Below are positions 14,988 through 16,889 of a DNA stretch of 16,889 bases, piece by piece (positions within the stretch are counted from its first letter, which is position 1; every line of letters begins with the position of its first letter). The notes below the pieces were generated by a model. The model was given only the letters and a program-made list of their open reading frames with translations, was not told the origin of the DNA and ran no database searches. Location: NCBI GenBank assembly GCA_041688515.1, contig JBDNHZ010000030.1:1-16889 (forward strand), read 5' to 3'. Source of the stretch: UBA6176 sp041688515 (GTDB lineage Bacteria > Verrucomicrobiota > Verrucomicrobiia > Limisphaerales > UBA9464). A program made the position numbers and the translations under genes.

Positions 14988-16718
14988 TCAGAAGATTTCG
15001 GGCTCCGGCGTGGGCGGACCGTGATGCAGGAACTTGAAGTCGCAGCCTTCATTCGCCTGAGTGATTTCCTCGGCGAAGAGTCGACCGTACCCGCGGGCAA
15101 AGCGGGGTTCCGCGGGTTTCCATGCGGCGCGGCGGCGGTCGATTTCGTCGGCGGGCACGTGCCAGTGCAGGCGACGTCCGGGGACATCGAGTTCGATCCG
15201 GTCTCCGTCCTGGACCAAGGCCAGCGGACCGCCAATGGCGGACTCCGGAGCCAGGTGCAACACGCAGGCGCCGTAGCTGGTGCCGCTCATCCGGGCGTCC
15301 GAGATCCGGACCATGTCGCGCACGCCGGCTTGCAGCAGCTTTTTGGGGATCGGCAGCATGCCCCATTCCGGCATGCCCGGTGCCCCGATCGGCCCGGCAT
15401 TTTGCAGGACGATGACCGTGTCCGCCGTCACCGGAAGTTCAGGATCGTCGATGCGCGCCTTGAGGTCGGGGTAATTGCGGAAGACCAATGCGGGGCCGGT
15501 GTGCCGGAGGAACCGGGGTTCCATGGCCGTGTGTTTGATGACGCAGCCATCGGGCGCGAGATTTCCGAGTAACACGGCAATGCCCCCCTCGGACGACAGC
15601 GGCGATTCGCGCGGGACGATGACCTCGTCGCCGAACACTTCGGCATCGTCGAGCACCTCCCCCAGCGTCTGGCCCGACACCGTTCGGCACTCCAGATGCA
15701 GGCGATCGCGGAGGCGTCCGAGCAGGGCGGGGACGCCGCCGGCATCGTGGAAGTCTTCCATCAGGAACTTCCCGGCGGGTCGCAGGTTGGCCAGCACCGG
15801 GGTGGTCCGGGCGATCGCATCGAAGTCGGTCAGGGAAAGCTTGAGGCCGGCGCGACCGGCCATGGCGATCAGGTGAACGATCGCGTTGGTCGAACCGCTG
15901 ATGGCCATCAGGGTGGTGATGGCATTCAGGAAGGATTCACGGGTGAGCAGGGTGGAGGGTTTCACGTCCTGCCAGACCATTTCGACGATCCGACGTCCGC
16001 ACTGGGCAGCCATGCGTGCATGGGCGGAGTGCACGGCCGGGAGGCTCGCCGCACCGGGAAGGATGAAGCCCAGGGCTTCCACCACGCAGGCCATGGTCGA
16101 AGCAGTGCCCATCGTCATGCACGTGCCCGGGGATCGTGCGATGCCGTCCTCCAGTTCCTGCCAGGCGTCACAGCTCAGCTTGCCGGCACAACGCTCCGCC
16201 CAGTACTTCCAGACATCGCTCCCGCTGCCCAGGGTCTCCGTCCGCCAACGTCCCTTGAGCATCGGACCGGCCGGCAGGAAGAGGCAGGGCAAGTCCATGG
16301 TGAACGCCCCCATCAGGAGTGCGGGAACCGTCTTGTCGCATCCGCCCATCAGCACCGCGCCATCGATCGGATGACACCGCAGGGTCTCCTCCACCTCCAT
16401 CGCCGTCAGGTTGCGATAGAACATCGAGGTGGGCTTCATGAACTGTTCGCTCAGCGAAAAGACCGGGAGTTCCACCGGGAATCCGCCCGCCTGATAGACC
16501 CCACGTTTCACCTGCTCGACCCGTTCCCGGAAATGCGTGTGGCAGGTGTTGAGATCGCTCCAGGTGTTCAGGATTCCGATGACCGGCTTTCCCGAAAAAT
16601 CCTCCGAATCGAAGCCCATCTGCTTCGTGCGCGATCGATGCCCAAAGGAACGGAGGTCATCGGGTCCGAACCAACGATGGCTGCGGAGTTCTTCCGGACG
16701 TTTGCGGGGAGCGGACAT
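14988..16718 (-). CDS. IlvD/Edd dehydratase, L-arabinonate dehydratase type
   Basis: This is a 576-aa [2Fe-2S] dehydratase that removes water from a sugar acid to give a 2-keto-3-deoxy acid. Counting from ATG 16716-16718, the cluster cysteines are Cys59 (NTWSDLNTCHTHF), Cys127 (LMGGCDKT) and Cys200 (PGTCMTMGTAST). These numbers, and Lys129 as the carbamylated metal ligand, agree with my recollection of the characterised Rhizobium L-arabinonate dehydratase. The catalytic serine is Ser478 (RISDARMSGTSYG). NTWSDxNxCH and the conserved LGSGSDVWKYW set it apart from branched-chain IlvD. A GTG 20 codons upstream would add residues that read as non-coding. It is the first gene of a two-gene operon with the DHDPS-family gene. 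L-arabinonate is the likeliest substrate, but D-fuconate, D-xylonate or another aldonate is possible. It looks intact. Confidence 0.92.
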   Translation of the reverse strand: MSAPRKRPEELRSHRWFGPDDLRSFGHRSRTKQMGFDSEDFSGKPVIGILNTWSDLNTCHTHFRERVEQVKRGVYQAGGFPVELPVFSLSEQFMKPTSMFYRNLTAMEVEETLRCHPIDGAVLMGGCDKTVPALLMGAFTMDLPCLFLPAGPMLKGRWRTETLGSGSDVWKYWAERCAGKLSCDAWQELEDGIARSPGTCMTMGTASTMACVVEALGFILPGAASLPAVHSAHARMAAQCGRRIVEMVWQDVKPSTLLTRESFLNAITTLMAISGSTNAIVHLIAMAGRAGLKLSLTDFDAIARTTPVLANLRPAGKFLMEDFHDAGGVPALLGRLRDRLHLECRTVSGQTLGEVLDDAEVFGDEVIVPRESPLSSEGGIAVLLGNLAPDGCVIKHTAMEPRFLRHTGPALVFRNYPDLKARIDDPELPVTADTVIVLQNAGPIGAPGMPEWGMLPIPKKLLQAGVRDMVRISDARMSGTSYGACVLHLAPESAIGGPLALVQDGDRIELDVPGRRLHWHVPADEIDRRRAAWKPAEPRFARGYGRLFAEEITQANEGCDFKFLHHGPPTPEPEIF

Positions 16719-16889
16719 GGCGTATGGGTGAAACCGTAGGGGAGCGGTTGCCAACGATGCAATCGCGGCGTCGCCCACACAGGCGACGAGGCCACAAGGC
16801 GCATTCTGGGTGGGCGAGCGACGCGCCCGGACGAGCTTCGCGAGTCCCCGTCGTAGGCGACGAGGTAACGAGGCTCACTTCAATCGGGC
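16719..16889. repeat. Intergenic tail with hairpins and an imperfect direct repeat
   Basis: No gene is recognisable. CGTCGCC (16769-16775) and GGCGACG (16782-16788) form a perfect 7-bp hairpin with a 6-nt loop. The 23-bp segment starting AGGCGACGAGG at 16781-16803 recurs at 16855-16877 with 19 of 23 bases identical. Between them, GGGCG and CGCCC frame another short stem. This looks like a dispersed palindromic repeat family cut off by the window end. It lies upstream of the dehydratase operon and may overlap its promoter, which I cannot pick out. Confidence 0.45.

Noticed and set aside
1..16889. CRISPR array, toxin-antitoxin pair, phage or transposase genes
   Set aside because: No regularly spaced repeats, no cas-like, integrase or transposase protein and no small toxin/antitoxin pair were found in either strand.

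Overview
The window is GC-rich, densely packed chromosomal DNA from a bacterium that looks like a member of the Verrucomicrobiota, possibly the Limisphaerales/Pedosphaera side. This placement is inferred from gene style, not from a marker gene. The clues are a secreted EF-hand protein with glycine-rich linkers, a prepilin-like secreted protein, a TolB/PD40-type beta-propeller protein ending in a short C-terminal sheet domain, RHS sequence, short hairpin-rich dispersed repeats, and weak or absent Shine-Dalgarno sequences.

Layout. Positions 1-553 (minus) hold the tail of an RHS-repeat gene that leaves the window; its 5' part looks replaced by repeat-like sequence. An 11-bp inverted repeat at 611-648 follows the stop of a large SWIM-SNF2 helicase (668-3919, minus). 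Upstream of it on the same strand, 33 bp away, is a half-length carB (3953-5458) that covers only the N-terminal half of carbamoyl-phosphate synthase large subunit. Diverging from carB are an M3-family oligoendopeptidase (5571-7301) and two tandem rhomboid proteases (7309-8010 and 8200-9081). Between the rhomboids lies a compact non-coding element with terminal inverted repeats, flanking 12-bp direct repeats and three internal hairpins. Its left end supplies the stop codon of the first rhomboid gene.

At 9124-9288 (minus) is a fragment of an ApbE-like gene, followed by a secreted four-EF-hand protein (9362-9940, minus). A TIGR02466-type putative 2-oxoglutarate/Fe(II) oxygenase (10067-10684, plus) has apparently lost its distal iron-binding histidine. 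A pseudopilin-like protein (10736-11521, minus) diverges from an exported beta-propeller gene (11603-14036, plus) that is broken twice, each time at a G or C homopolymer, by what looks like one missing base.

The right end carries a two-gene sugar-acid operon on the minus strand. An IlvD/Edd dehydratase of the L-arabinonate dehydratase type (14988-16718) is followed after 19 bp by a dihydrodipicolinate-synthase-family enzyme (14057-14968). Together they could turn an aldonic acid into a 2-keto-3-deoxy acid and then cleave or dehydrate it. The last 170 bp contain hairpins and an imperfect direct repeat and no gene.

I see no CRISPR array, no tRNA or rRNA, no transposase and no recognisable defence island. 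The most unusual items are the TIR-bearing element that rewrote the end of a rhomboid gene, the half-length CarB, and the doubly frameshifted propeller gene.
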